Part shown: positions 26,928-36,251 of the stretch, piece after piece | Numbering within the stretch: the stretch's first letter is position 1 | Layout: every line of letters starts with the position of its first letter | Assembly (NCBI RefSeq): GCF_000058485.1 | Contig: NC_008278.1 | Span: forward strand, 4,768,962-4,832,961 | Reading direction: 5' to 3' | Origin: Frankia alni ACN14a | GTDB lineage: Bacteria; Actinomycetota; Actinomycetes; Frankiales; Frankiaceae | Length of the DNA stretch: 64,000 nt | Notes under the pieces: model-generated | Told to the model about the DNA's origin: nothing | The model's database searches: none | The model's input: the letters and a program-made list of their open reading frames with translations, nothing else | Translations under genes and position numbers: made by a program

Positions 26928-27953
26928 TCAGTGCAGGGTGGGGAAGGTGCGGTCGGCCTTCTCGCCGGTCTCCAGCAGGTTCATCGCGGGGCCGACGATG
27001 AGCGGGTCGGGGGTACCGACGACGCCGGCATCCTTACCCGTGTAAGGAAGCGTGTGCAGGACGTGACGCATGGTCTCCAGCCGGGCCCGCTTCTTGTCGT
27101 TGCTCTTCACCACCGTCCACGGCGCCTCGACCGTGTCGGTGTAGAAGAACATCGCCTCCTTGGCGTCGGTGTAGTCGTCCCAGCGGTCCAGCGCGGCGAG
27201 GTCGATCGGGCTGAGCTTCCACTGCCGGACCGGATCGATCTGGCGGACGATGAACCGGGTCTGCTGCTCGCGGCGCGACACCGAGAACCACAGCTTGATC
27301 ACTCTGATCCCGCTGCGGGTCCACATCCGCTCCAGTTCCGGGGCCTGACGCAGGAACTCGCGGTACTGGTCCGGTGAGCAGAAGCCCATGACCCGCTCGA
27401 CGCCGGCCCGGTTGTACCAGGACCGGTCGAACATGACGATCTCGCCGGCGGCGGGCAGGTGCTCGATGTAGCGCTGGAAATACCAGGACTGCTGCTCGCG
27501 CGGCGAGGGCTTCTCCAGCGCGACGACCCGGGCACCGCGCGGGTTGAGGTGCTCGGTGAACCGCTTGATCGTCCCGCCCTTGCCGGCGGCGTCGCGGCCC
27601 TCGAAGACGAGCACGATGCGCTGCCCGGTCTCCTTGACCCAGTACTGCATCTTCAGCAGCTCGATCTGCAGCAGCCGCTTGTCGCGCTCGTAGTCGGCGC
27701 GGGCCAGGCGGGTGTCGTAGGGGTAGTTCTCCCGCCAGGTGTCGACGGGGGTGCCGTCGGGCCGCAGCAGCGTCGCCTCGTCGTCGTCCTCGTCGAGGAC
27801 CCGCAGGCCGGCCAGGCTCTCCGCCTGGACACCGACCCGCTCGGCGAGGCCGGCCGCGCCGAGCCACCCGCCGATGCCGTCGGCGATGCCGCGCACCAGC
27901 GGCTCCGCCCGGCCGTCGGCCCCCTTGGGGATCACCCGTTCGACATGGGTCAC
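26928..27953 (-). CDS. ppk2: Polyphosphate kinase 2
   Basis: 341-residue polyphosphate kinase of the PPK2 family, which moves phosphate between polyphosphate and nucleotides. The Walker A motif is FEGRDAAGKGGTIKR (about 117-131), the Walker B and lid are MFDRSWYNRAGVERVMGF (about 175-192), and LWFSVSRREQQTRF and DDYTDAKEAMFFYTDT follow. It is a single-domain enzyme of usual length, with an extra 70-residue N-terminal section. The start is GTG 27953 with GGGAGGG 8 nt upstream. It may be cotranscribed with the desulfhydrase gene. Confidence 0.93.
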   Translation of the reverse strand: MTHVERVIPKGADGRAEPLVRGIADGIGGWLGAAGLAERVGVQAESLAGLRVLDEDDDEATLLRPDGTPVDTWRENYPYDTRLARADYERDKRLLQIELLKMQYWVKETGQRIVLVFEGRDAAGKGGTIKRFTEHLNPRGARVVALEKPSPREQQSWYFQRYIEHLPAAGEIVMFDRSWYNRAGVERVMGFCSPDQYREFLRQAPELERMWTRSGIRVIKLWFSVSRREQQTRFIVRQIDPVRQWKLSPIDLAALDRWDDYTDAKEAMFFYTDTVEAPWTVVKSNDKKRARLETMRHVLHTLPYTGKDAGVVGTPDPLIVGPAMNLLETGEKADRTFPTLH

Positions 27954-28309
27954 GCTGATTCCCTCCCGTACGGACAACGAGGCTGCACCGGGTGGCTGTT
28001 CCCACCCGGCGGCACCGTCGACCAGGGCGGATCCGCAGGGCCGGGGGCAGCCGGCCGGCCAACGGTACGGAGGCCGGCCGGCCCCTGGTCGACGGGCGTT
28101 CGAACACCAGGTGACAGGACGGTCCACATCCGACACAACCGACACATCGGACGCCCATCGCGCCATCGTGAAACGAGCGGAGGCGGGGAGTGCGCCTTTC
28201 GCGGGCGGTTGGAGAGGCGAACGGGCCGAGGGCCGGCGGCCGGCGGACGGCGGCCGGCGGACGGGCCGACGGGCGACGGGCGACGGGCGACGGGCCGACA
28301 GGCCGACGG
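27954..28309. other. Intergenic region with GC-rich short repeats
   Basis: 356 bp. From 28220 to 28312 there are direct repeats of ggcggccggcggac and gggcgac placed right after the ALDH stop codon. No gene is visible. The PPK2 promoter probably lies within the first 200 bp. Confidence 0.6.
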
Positions 28310-29971
28310 TCAGCGGGGCAGGCGGAAGGACAGGTCGGCGGCGGGGACCACGGTGTCGAGCTGGGCGCGCTGCAGCCGGCCGGAGTAGTCCCAGCTCAGC
28401 GACTGCCAGCGGGTGACCTGGTCGAGCATCCAGACACCGGACTGGCGACTGCCGTTGCCGGACCGGCCGTTGCCGCCGAAGGGCAGGTGCGCCTCGGCGC
28501 CGGTCGTCGACCCGTTGACGCTGACCATCCCGGCCCGCACCCCGCGGCGGAACCGCAACGCGCTCGCCGCGTCCGCGGTGTAGATCGACGACGACAGGCC
28601 GTAGCCGGGCAGGTTCGCCAGCTCGATCGCCTCGTCGAGGTCACGATAGGTGGTGACGCCGACGATCGGGCCGAAGGTCTCCTCGCGAAACAACTCGTCG
28701 TCGGGGCGCACCCCGTCGACGATCAGCGGATGGTAGTAGAGCCCGCGGTCCGGGTCGCCGACGAAGCCGCGGCGCGGCCCGTTGCGCGGCAGGCCGCCGG
28801 GTCCGGGCGGCTGCGCGGAACCGGCGGTTGCGCCGGTGATGCGGCCGAGCGCGGTGGAGCCCGACAGGCGGTGGTGGTCGCGCAGGAGGGTGAGGTGTCG
28901 CTCGAAACCGGCGGCGAAGCGGGCGTCGAGCAGCGGCCCGTAGAGCACGTCGCCGGTGGGGTCGCCGATGACCGCGGCGGACACGGCGGCGTCGAGGCGG
29001 CGGACGAACGCGGCGTGCACCGACTCGTGCACGATCGCCGTGCCGAGCGAGGTGCAGCGCTGCCCGGCGGTGCCGAACCCGCCGAACACGGCGGCGGAGA
29101 CGGCGGCGTCGAGGTCGGCGTCGGGCGCGACCACCATGGGGTTCTTGCCACCGAGCTCCAGGCACGGTGACTGCAGGTGCCGCCCGCACAGGGCGCCGAT
29201 GACCCGTCCGACCTCGGTGGACCCGGTGAAGCCCACCTTGTCCACGGCCCCCGCGGCCAGCGCCCGTTCGAGCCCCAGCGACGTCGCCCGGCCGTCGGCG
29301 GGGACGAGGTTCACCGCACCCGCGGGCACCCCGGCGGCGGTGAGCAGGTCCAGCATCGCCTGCGCGCAGGCGGCGGCGTACTCGGCCGGCTTCCAGACCA
29401 CCGTGTTCCCGGCGAGCAGGGCCGGCACGAGGTACCAGGACGGGACCGCCACCGGGAAGTTGCCGGCGGTGATCACCATCATCACCCCGAGGGGTTCCCG
29501 GAACGTGAACAGCTCGCGGTCCGGCATCTCCGACGGCACGGTCTGCCCGTAGAGCCGCCGGCCCTCCCCGCGGAAGAACTCGCAGGTGTCGATGATCTCC
29601 TGGACCTCGCCGCGGGCCTCCGCGGCGGGTTTGCCGACCTCGCGGGTCACCAGCCGGGCGAGGGCGTCGGCGTTGTCCGCGACGAGCCGACCGAAGCTGC
29701 CGATCACCGACCCCCGCACGGGGGCCGGCACCGCGGCCCACTCGCGCGCGGCGGACCGGGCGGCGACGGCCGCGGCGAGGATGGTCTCGGGGCCGCCGAG
29801 CTCGACCTCCGCGACGACCTCGTCGAGGCGGGCCGGGTCGGTGGAGGCGACGACGCGGACCGCCGCCGGCTCGACCTCGGCGCCGCCGGCCGGTCCCCCG
29901 ACGGTCGCGCACAGGTCGTGGGCGCGTCCGGCGATACGCGCGCCGACGCGCCGCGGGCGGACCATGGTCAT
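28310..29971 (-). CDS. Aldehyde dehydrogenase, probable aminoadipate semialdehyde (P6C) dehydrogenase
   Basis: 553-residue NAD(P)-dependent aldehyde dehydrogenase. ITAGNFPVAVPSWYLVPALLAGNTVVWKPAEY is the cofactor-binding region, GFTGSTEVGR the glycine turn, LELGGKNPMVV holds the catalytic Glu, and FGTAGQRCTSLGTAI the nucleophile Cys. The ATG overlaps the stop of lat by ATGA. Coupling with lysine 6-aminotransferase indicates that the substrate is the semialdehyde/piperideine-6-carboxylate made by Lat, giving alpha-aminoadipate; this is inferred from context. About 25 residues near 385 are a Gly/Pro-rich insert compared with typical ALDHs. Confidence 0.88.
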   Translation of the reverse strand: MTMVRPRRVGARIAGRAHDLCATVGGPAGGAEVEPAAVRVVASTDPARLDEVVAEVELGGPETILAAAVAARSAAREWAAVPAPVRGSVIGSFGRLVADNADALARLVTREVGKPAAEARGEVQEIIDTCEFFRGEGRRLYGQTVPSEMPDRELFTFREPLGVMMVITAGNFPVAVPSWYLVPALLAGNTVVWKPAEYAAACAQAMLDLLTAAGVPAGAVNLVPADGRATSLGLERALAAGAVDKVGFTGSTEVGRVIGALCGRHLQSPCLELGGKNPMVVAPDADLDAAVSAAVFGGFGTAGQRCTSLGTAIVHESVHAAFVRRLDAAVSAAVIGDPTGDVLYGPLLDARFAAGFERHLTLLRDHHRLSGSTALGRITGATAGSAQPPGPGGLPRNGPRRGFVGDPDRGLYYHPLIVDGVRPDDELFREETFGPIVGVTTYRDLDEAIELANLPGYGLSSSIYTADAASALRFRRGVRAGMVSVNGSTTGAEAHLPFGGNGRSGNGSRQSGVWMLDQVTRWQSLSWDYSGRLQRAQLDTVVPAADLSFRLPR

Positions 29972-31392
29972 GCCAGGTTCCCCTCTTCCAGGTCGGCGAG
30001 GACTCGGGCGAGTGCGGTGACGCCGGTGCTGAGCTGGTCGGCGCTGACGGTCAACGCCGGCCGGAACCGCAGGGTGCGGACGCCCGCGGGCAGCGCGAGA
30101 ACATGTTCGCGCACCCGCAGCCGGCGCAGCACCTCGTCGCGGGTGGTCCGATCGGGCAGGTCCACCGCGCAGAGCAGGCCCCGCCCGCGCGCGTTGGCCA
30201 ACAGCCCGGGATGGGCCGCCGCGAGCGCGGTGAGCTCCGTGAGCAGGCCGGCTCCGAGCTCACCGGCCCGCGCGATGAGCCCCCGGGCCTCGATGACCTC
30301 CAGGATCCGGGTCGCGCGGACCATGTCGACCAGGCCCCCGCCCCAGGTGGAGCTGATCCGTCCGGGGACGGCGAGGACGTTGGCGGCGACCTCGTCCACC
30401 CGCCGCCCGGCCATGATCCCGCCGAGCTGGACCTTCTTGCCGAACGCGACGATGTCGGGACGCAGGCCGAGCTGCTGGTAGGCCCAGGCGGATCCGGTCG
30501 CCCCGACCCCCGTCTGGACCTCGTCGAGGACGAACAGCGCGTCGTGACGCCGGCACAGCGCGGCCATGGCGGTGAGGAACTCGGCGCGCAGGTGGTTGTC
30601 GCCGCCCTCACTCTGGATCGGTTCGGCGAGGAAGCAGGCGATGTCGTGCGGGTGGGCGGCGAAGGCCGCCTCGGCCTGCGCCAGGGCGGCGCGCTCGGCG
30701 GCGACGACGGCGTCGAGGGCGGCGCCGGTGCAGGGGAAGGTCATCGCCGGACAGTCGATGCGCGGCCAGTCGAACACGGGAAACCGGTCGGTCTTGACCG
30801 GGTCGGTGTTGGTGACCGACAGCGTGTAGCCGCTGCGCCCGTGGAAGGCGTGGCGCAGGTGCAGCACACGGCGGCCGAGTCGGGCCGGGCGGCCGTGCGC
30901 GGCGTTGTGCCGGCTCTTCCAGTCGAAGGCGCACTTGAGCGCGTTCTCCACCGCCAGCGCGCCGCCCTCGACGAAGAACAGGTGGGGCAGTTCCGGGTCG
31001 CCGAGGACCCGGGCGAAGGTGCGCACGAACTCGGCGTAGGCGGCGGTGGCGACATCCGGGTTCGCCGGCTTGTTCACCGCGATGCGGCCCAGCCGGTCGA
31101 CGAAGCCCGGGTCGGCGGCCAGCTCGGGCGGATTCACCCCCAGCGGCGCCGAGGCGAAGAAGCTGTAGAGATCGAGGTAGCGCCGGCCGTCGCGGGCGTC
31201 GACCAGGACGCTGCCGGTGCTCTCGGCCAGGTCGCAGACCAGGTCCAGACCGTCGACGAGCACGTGGCGGCGCAGAACGGCCAACACGTCGCGCGCCGCG
31301 ACGCCCGGCCCGGCCGGCACCCCCTCCACCGCCTGCACCGGCCGCAGCGCCTCCACCGGCTGCTCCGGCGCCTGTGGAACGCGGACGACCAT
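29968..31392 (-). CDS. lat: L-lysine 6-aminotransferase
   Basis: 474-residue class III PLP aminotransferase of the lysine-epsilon type. Signature segments are RYLDLYSFFASAPLGVNPPEL, FFVEGGALAVENALKCAFDWKSRHN, LFVLDEVQTGVGATGSAWAYQ and DIVAFGKKVQLGGIMAGRRV, where the second Lys pair carries the PLP Lys. It moves the epsilon-amino group of lysine to 2-oxoglutarate, the first step to alpha-aminoadipate. The ATG at 31392 has GGAGGGAG upstream. It is followed by the ALDH gene with a 4-bp overlap. No beta-lactam genes are nearby, so lysine catabolism is likelier than antibiotic supply. Confidence 0.92.
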   Translation of the reverse strand: MVVRVPQAPEQPVEALRPVQAVEGVPAGPGVAARDVLAVLRRHVLVDGLDLVCDLAESTGSVLVDARDGRRYLDLYSFFASAPLGVNPPELAADPGFVDRLGRIAVNKPANPDVATAAYAEFVRTFARVLGDPELPHLFFVEGGALAVENALKCAFDWKSRHNAAHGRPARLGRRVLHLRHAFHGRSGYTLSVTNTDPVKTDRFPVFDWPRIDCPAMTFPCTGAALDAVVAAERAALAQAEAAFAAHPHDIACFLAEPIQSEGGDNHLRAEFLTAMAALCRRHDALFVLDEVQTGVGATGSAWAYQQLGLRPDIVAFGKKVQLGGIMAGRRVDEVAANVLAVPGRISSTWGGGLVDMVRATRILEVIEARGLIARAGELGAGLLTELTALAAAHPGLLANARGRGLLCAVDLPDRTTRDEVLRRLRVREHVLALPAGVRTLRFRPALTVSADQLSTGVTALARVLADLEEGNLA

Positions 31393-31492
31393 CCAGGCTC
31401 CCTCCGTCGCCGGCAGCGGCGCACGCACTCTGCTCGCGGGACCTTCACCTCTCACGAATATCTTCCCTCGAAAGCCGCTTTGAATCTTCAAT

Positions 31493-31515
31493 ATTCTCGT
31501 ATTGCGCAAGAGAAT
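31493..31515. promoter_or_regulatory. Candidate operator upstream of lat
   Basis: A dyad of attctc (31493-31498) and gagaat (31510-31515) enclosing the perfect palindrome ttgcgcaa (31502-31509). It lies about 100 bp before the lat start in a markedly AT-richer stretch (about 31455-31580). Mycobacterial lat genes are controlled by an Lrp-type regulator; no such gene is in this window. Confidence 0.5.
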
Positions 31516-31787
31516 CCTTCGATCATCCTCCAGAAGACGGAACAGGCCGATGATGCGTCGGATCGCCGAGAACTCGCCTGAGCGGAACACATTGTGATCT
31601 GACTGCGACGGAAAGTGATGACCTCGCCAGCGGATGAGGACGACCGCCGCGCCGAGGGACAATCGGCTCCTTCCCCGCGTTGCCCCGGGGGGCGCTGCAC
31701 CAAGGCGTGATCGGATAGCCTCCCCCGACCCTGTCGATCCCCGCACCACCCGCCCGCCGGCGGAGAGCTCGGAGAATAGGAAGCGGT

Positions 31788-33752
31788 GTGCTGACGCCCC
31801 TGACCTCGGACGACCCACGCCGCATCGGACCCTTCCGGCTGGCGAACCGCATCGGCGCCGGCGGCATGGGCGTCGTCTACCTCGGCTTCGGCGACGACGG
31901 CAAGCCGGTCGCCGTCAAGGTCCCCTCCGCCGGCCTCGCCGACAACCCCGAGTTCCGCTCCCGGTTCCGCCACGAGGTCGATGCCGCGCGACGGGTGCGT
32001 GGCAGCTCCGTGGCGACGGTGCTCGACGCCGACCTGACCGGCGAACGCCCCTGGATGGCCACCGAGTACGTCGAGGGCCGCAGCCTCGCCGACGCCGTCG
32101 CCACCCGCGGTGAGCTCGACGACCGTCTGGTGCACGGGCTGGCGATCGGGCTCGCCGACGCCCTCGTCGCCATCCACGCGGCGGGGGTGGTGCACCGCGA
32201 TCTCAAGCCGGCGAACATCCTGCTGGCCTGGGACGGCCCGAAGGTCATCGACTTCGGCATCGCCCGCGCGGGGGACAGCACCAGCCATACCCGCACCGGG
32301 ATGCTCATCGGCACGCTGGTCTGGATGGCCCCCGAGCAGTTGCGCGGCGAGCGGGCCGGGCCGCCCGCGGACATCTTCGCCTGGGGCGCCTGCGTGGCGT
32401 TCGCCGCCGCCGGGCGCCCCCCGTTCCGGGGGGAGCGCGCCGAGGCGGTCGGCATGCAGATCCTCACCGCCGAGCCCGACCTCGACGGCCTTCCGCCCGA
32501 CCTGGTCGGCGTCGTGCGGGCCGCGCTGGAGAAGGAGCCTGCCCGCCGGCCCACGGCATCCGAGCTGCTCCGCCGGCTGGTCGGCCGCGACGTGCGCTCC
32601 CCCGCCGACTCGGACGAGGCCAGCGAGACCGCCCTGGCCCAGGTGTGGTCGCTGCCGCCCACCCCGCCGCAGGGTGCCGGCCCGCTCGGCGGAGCGCGCG
32701 ACGCCGGGTATGGCCCGCCCGGGGGGCAACCCCAACGTGCCACCGGCGGCTACCCGGATCCGACGTTGCGCGACCCCCGGTCGGCCTACGACGCCCCACC
32801 CGCCTACGGCAACCGCGCCGGGTACGGCAATCAGGCCGGGTACGGCAACCAAGCTGGGTACGACAACCGCCCCGGGTATGACAGCCGGGCCGGGTACGAC
32901 CAGGCCGGGTACGACCAGGCCGGCTACGGCGCGGCGCCCCCGCGGGCCGGTGGTCCGGGCTACGACGACCGTGTCTCCGAGCCGGGTGGCCGTCGGGGCA
33001 CCGCCCCCTACGCGGACCAGTACGCCGCGGGCCACGGCGGCGCCGGGCGGCGGGCCGACGGCGGCTGGGACGGTGCGCCCGGGGGTGGGCGCGGTTCGGG
33101 AGACGGGCGGCGCGGCGCGGTCATCGCGGTCGCCGTCCTGATCGCGCTGCTGCTCGGCGGCGGGATCGCGGCGGCCGTCGCCCTCAGCAGCGGCGGTGGC
33201 GGCGGGGACGACAACGTCGCCACCCCGCCCGTCGGGACCACGCAGGACGCCGGTGGCACGGCGGGCGCGACGGCGACGGGCGGCCCGGCGCCGACCACGG
33301 GCGCCGCCTCCCCGCCGAGCTCCTCGCCGACGCCCAGCCCGACGCCCTCGGCGTCACCGAGTCCCGCGACGCTGTCCACCGACGACGCGGCCGCCCTCGT
33401 GCGGAGCAAGGGCTACGAGCCGGACATGAGCACCTATCAGGAGGACCGCCAGCTCAGCGTCGTCATCGGCACCGCCCCGGCGAGCGGGGACACCCCGCGC
33501 CAGCTCGCCTACGTCTTCGCCGACGGCCAGTTCCGCGGCACCGACACCTCGGCGCCGAGCGCGCATGTCACCGTCAAGAGCCAGCGCAATGACCACGAGG
33601 TGGTACTGCGCTACGACACCTACGACCCGCAGGACCCGATCGGCTCCCCGTCCGGCCACGCCGACGTACGCTTCCGCTGGAACGGGTCGGCCTTCTCCAC
33701 CCTCGACCCGATCCCGTCGAACGATCCGAACGCCACCGGTAGCCGCCGGTGA
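31788..33752 (+). CDS. Transmembrane Ser/Thr protein kinase with LppP/LprE-like outer domain
   Basis: 654-residue membrane kinase. The kinase domain (about 12-275) has GAGGMG, Lys 44, HRDLKPANIL with Asp 138, DFG 155-157 and APE near 182. A Gly/Tyr-rich linker (about 320-400) repeats YGNQAGY-like units. One transmembrane helix (IAVAVLIALLLGGGIAAAVAL, about 445-465) is followed by a Pro/Ser/Thr-rich stalk and an outer domain of about 110 residues that resembles LppP/LprE. It would sense the outside and phosphorylate inside. The start is GTG 31788, aligned exactly with its paralogue downstream. It diverges from lat. Confidence 0.93.
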   Translation: MLTPLTSDDPRRIGPFRLANRIGAGGMGVVYLGFGDDGKPVAVKVPSAGLADNPEFRSRFRHEVDAARRVRGSSVATVLDADLTGERPWMATEYVEGRSLADAVATRGELDDRLVHGLAIGLADALVAIHAAGVVHRDLKPANILLAWDGPKVIDFGIARAGDSTSHTRTGMLIGTLVWMAPEQLRGERAGPPADIFAWGACVAFAAAGRPPFRGERAEAVGMQILTAEPDLDGLPPDLVGVVRAALEKEPARRPTASELLRRLVGRDVRSPADSDEASETALAQVWSLPPTPPQGAGPLGGARDAGYGPPGGQPQRATGGYPDPTLRDPRSAYDAPPAYGNRAGYGNQAGYGNQAGYDNRPGYDSRAGYDQAGYDQAGYGAAPPRAGGPGYDDRVSEPGGRRGTAPYADQYAAGHGGAGRRADGGWDGAPGGGRGSGDGRRGAVIAVAVLIALLLGGGIAAAVALSSGGGGGDDNVATPPVGTTQDAGGTAGATATGGPAPTTGAASPPSSSPTPSPTPSASPSPATLSTDDAAALVRSKGYEPDMSTYQEDRQLSVVIGTAPASGDTPRQLAYVFADGQFRGTDTSAPSAHVTVKSQRNDHEVVLRYDTYDPQDPIGSPSGHADVRFRWNGSAFSTLDPIPSNDPNATGSRR

Positions 33753-34049
33753 CCGGACCGGGGCCGGCCGCCGAGGATGACGCGCCCACCCCCGCAACCG
33801 GCCGCATACGGACGGCTGGAAGCATTACGGTTCAGGCAGCGCGATTCCGCGGCGGATGAGGCGACCTCGACGGGCGCCCCGCGGCCGACGGGGACGGCGG
33901 GCCGGCCGGGGCCCACGATGATCGAAGGAGTGACCATTTCGGCGCAGGTCGGGCGGTCCGGGTGGCGTCACCGGACTCGGCGGCGGACAGGATGCCGGCC
34001 GGCGCGGCCAGTCGGGCTGACGTCGACTGGCGTGGTGCCGAACGGGGTG
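33753..34049. other. Intergenic region before the second kinase
   Basis: 297 bp, no gene. It probably holds the promoter of the second kinase gene or an untranslated leader, since both kinases read rightwards. Confidence 0.4.
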
Positions 34050-34109
34050 GCCTTGAGCGGGCAGGCCTTGAGCGGGCAGGCGTCGAGCGGGCAGACGTCG
34101 AGCGGGCAG
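34050..34109 (+). repeat. 15-bp tandem repeat before the second kinase
   Basis: Four 15-bp copies of gccttgagcgggcag, the last two slightly diverged. If translation starts upstream at 33962, they encode LERAG-type pentapeptides; if it starts at 34133, they are leader sequence. The period, a multiple of three, fits either. Confidence 0.9.
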
Positions 34110-34132
34110 ACGTCGACAGCGGTGGCATTGCG

Positions 34133-36004
34133 ATGTTGACACCGCTCGTCGAGGACGACCCGCGCCGGGTCGGCCCCTTCGCCATCCACAACCGGATCGG
34201 CGCGGGCGGCATGGGCACCGTCTACCTGGGATTCAACGCCGACGGACGGGCCGCGGCGGTGAAGGTCCCCGATGCCAGGTTCGCCGACGACCCCGAGTTC
34301 CGGGAGCGCTTCCGCCGCGAGGTCGCCGCCGCCCGGCGGGTGCACGGTCGTGCGGTCGCCGCCGTGCTCGACGCCGATCCGGAGGCCGTCGCCCCCTGGC
34401 TCGCGACCGAGTACGTGGAGGGAACGAGCCTCGCGGACGCGGTGCTGCGCCACGGGCGGATGGAGGAGCGGCTGCTGCACGGCTTCAGCGTCGGGCTGGC
34501 GGACGCCCTGATCGCCATCCACGCCGCCGGGGTCGTCCACCGCGACCTCAAGCCGTCGAACATCCTGCTGGCGTGGGACGGCCCGAAGGTCATCGACTTC
34601 GGCATCGCCCGGGCCTCCGGGGTGCCCAGCCACACCCGCACCGGGATCCTCATCGGAACGCTGGCCTGGATGGCCCCCGAGCAGCTACGCGGCGAACGGG
34701 CCGGGCCGCCCGCGGACATCTTCGCCTGGGGCGCCTGCGTGACCTACGCGGCCACCGGCCATCCGCCCTTCGCCTCGGAGCAGGCCGACGTGCTCACCCG
34801 GATGCGCGAGGACCGCCCGCCGGACATCGCCGGGGTGCCCGACGGGCTCGCCCCCCTGGTGCGGGCCGCGCTCGCCCGCCGTCCGGAGGATCGACCGAGC
34901 GCGGCCGAGCTCGTCCGCCTGTTGGTCGCCGACCCGCGGGTCGCCACGCCCGCGGACGCCGACCGGGCGGCGGCGCTCGCCCTCACCCCCTGGCAGGCCC
35001 GTCCGCCGCTCGCCGCCCCCGACGACGCCCCCGCTCCCCGCGCCGGCGCCGTCGGGTCCGCCCGGGCCGTCGGGGTGGTCGGTGCCGCCGCAGCGCCCGC
35101 GGCGCTCGATCCCGACCAGCCCGATCAGCCCACCCACCCGCTGGCGCTGCGTCCCACCCCGCCGCCGGGCGGCGACCGCTCCCTCGGCACCTACCCCGTG
35201 CCACGCTGGTCCGACGCCACCGCGGTCGGCGACGCGCCGCCGGTCGCTCCCGGCCCACCGCCGGCCGGGCGCGCGCTCGTCGACGTCTCGCCCCCCACCG
35301 ACCCCCGCCCGTTCACCGGGCGCCCCACGCCCGCCGCCGCCGGTGGTCCGGGCGCCCCACGCTCCCCCGTACCGGGGCCGGGCGTGTTGCGGACCGGTGC
35401 AGCGGGGTCGGGGGCGGGAGGGCCGAGTGCGTTGCGTGTCGGCTCCGGGGCCACGGCCGGCACCGACGCGGCGCCCGGGGTGATCCGCCGCGGCAGTCCG
35501 CTGGACGCCGCCTTCGGCTGGTTGCCGCCGCCGTGGCGGCGGACGGGCCCGCTGGCCGGCGGTGCGCTGCTGGTCGCTCTGCTGGTCGGCATCCTCGCTG
35601 TCCTCGTCGCGGCCGGCGGTTCGGACTCGCAGGTGGAGCCGCCGGGGATGTCTCCGCTGGACCGCACGGCCCCGGGGGCGCGCTCCGATCCGGCGGTCCC
35701 CGGCGGCCCGCGGTGGACGTCCGGCGGCGGTGCCCGCGGCCAGTTGCCCCCGCCGCGGACTGCCGCGCCCCCGTCCGCCGGCGCGCAGCCCGACCCGTCG
35801 TCCGACCCGCAGTCCTCGGCGACGGCGACCGTCTCGCCGAGCGCCCAGCCGAGTGCGCCGTCGACCGAGCGTCCGACGCCGACGTCGGGTGCCTCCCCGA
35901 GCGGCGAGCCGTCACCGTCGGCGACCGCGTCGTCCCCGCCATCGCCCACGAGCTGCCCGACGGGATCGGGCGGCACGGCCACGTCCTCGCCGCCCGCCTG
36001 CTAG
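34133..36004 (+). CDS. Transmembrane Ser/Thr protein kinase, paralogue of the preceding one
   Basis: 623-residue kinase. Its first 190 residues align without a gap to the preceding kinase: MLTPL, GAGGMG, Lys 44, HRDLKP with Asp 138 and DFG 155-157 in the same register. This is why ATG 34133 is chosen over an upstream GTG at 33962 that would add a 57-residue repeat-rich tail. The cytosolic part ends in a long Pro-rich linker. The membrane helix is GPLAGGALLVALLVGILAVLVAAGG (about 478-502). The outer tail is only a Pro/Ser/Thr-rich stalk ending in Cys, with no LppP-like domain. The loss of the sensory domain is the main difference from the first kinase. Confidence 0.88.
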   Translation: MLTPLVEDDPRRVGPFAIHNRIGAGGMGTVYLGFNADGRAAAVKVPDARFADDPEFRERFRREVAAARRVHGRAVAAVLDADPEAVAPWLATEYVEGTSLADAVLRHGRMEERLLHGFSVGLADALIAIHAAGVVHRDLKPSNILLAWDGPKVIDFGIARASGVPSHTRTGILIGTLAWMAPEQLRGERAGPPADIFAWGACVTYAATGHPPFASEQADVLTRMREDRPPDIAGVPDGLAPLVRAALARRPEDRPSAAELVRLLVADPRVATPADADRAAALALTPWQARPPLAAPDDAPAPRAGAVGSARAVGVVGAAAAPAALDPDQPDQPTHPLALRPTPPPGGDRSLGTYPVPRWSDATAVGDAPPVAPGPPPAGRALVDVSPPTDPRPFTGRPTPAAAGGPGAPRSPVPGPGVLRTGAAGSGAGGPSALRVGSGATAGTDAAPGVIRRGSPLDAAFGWLPPPWRRTGPLAGGALLVALLVGILAVLVAAGGSDSQVEPPGMSPLDRTAPGARSDPAVPGGPRWTSGGGARGQLPPPRTAAPPSAGAQPDPSSDPQSSATATVSPSAQPSAPSTERPTPTSGASPSGEPSPSATASSPPSPTSCPTGSGGTATSSPPAC

Positions 36005-36251
36005 CCGAGGGCGACCGAGATCCAGGTCGGCGGTCGGCGGTCGGCGGTCGGCTCAGGGTTATCGGCCACCGCGCGAGGACGGCCGCCGCTGCGTGCCTGT
36101 CTGCGTACCGAGAGGTGCTGGAGGCTGATGGCCGTTCCGAGGCCCGGGGACCGTCATCCGCCTCCAGCACGTCGGCCCCGCCCGGGCCGGATGACCTCCG
36201 GGCCGCCGGGGGCTCGGGGGATGCGCGCGGGCCGCTACCCGACGTGGTGGG
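36005..36251. other. Convergent spacer with GGTCGGC repeats
   Basis: 247 bp between convergent kinase genes. Four copies of cggtcgg lie at 36029-36052. No gene is seen. Confidence 0.6.

Noticed and set aside
28310-31392. lat and ALDH as part of a cephamycin-like cluster
   Set aside because: No beta-lactam biosynthetic genes are in the surrounding 60 kb. Lysine catabolism explains the pair.
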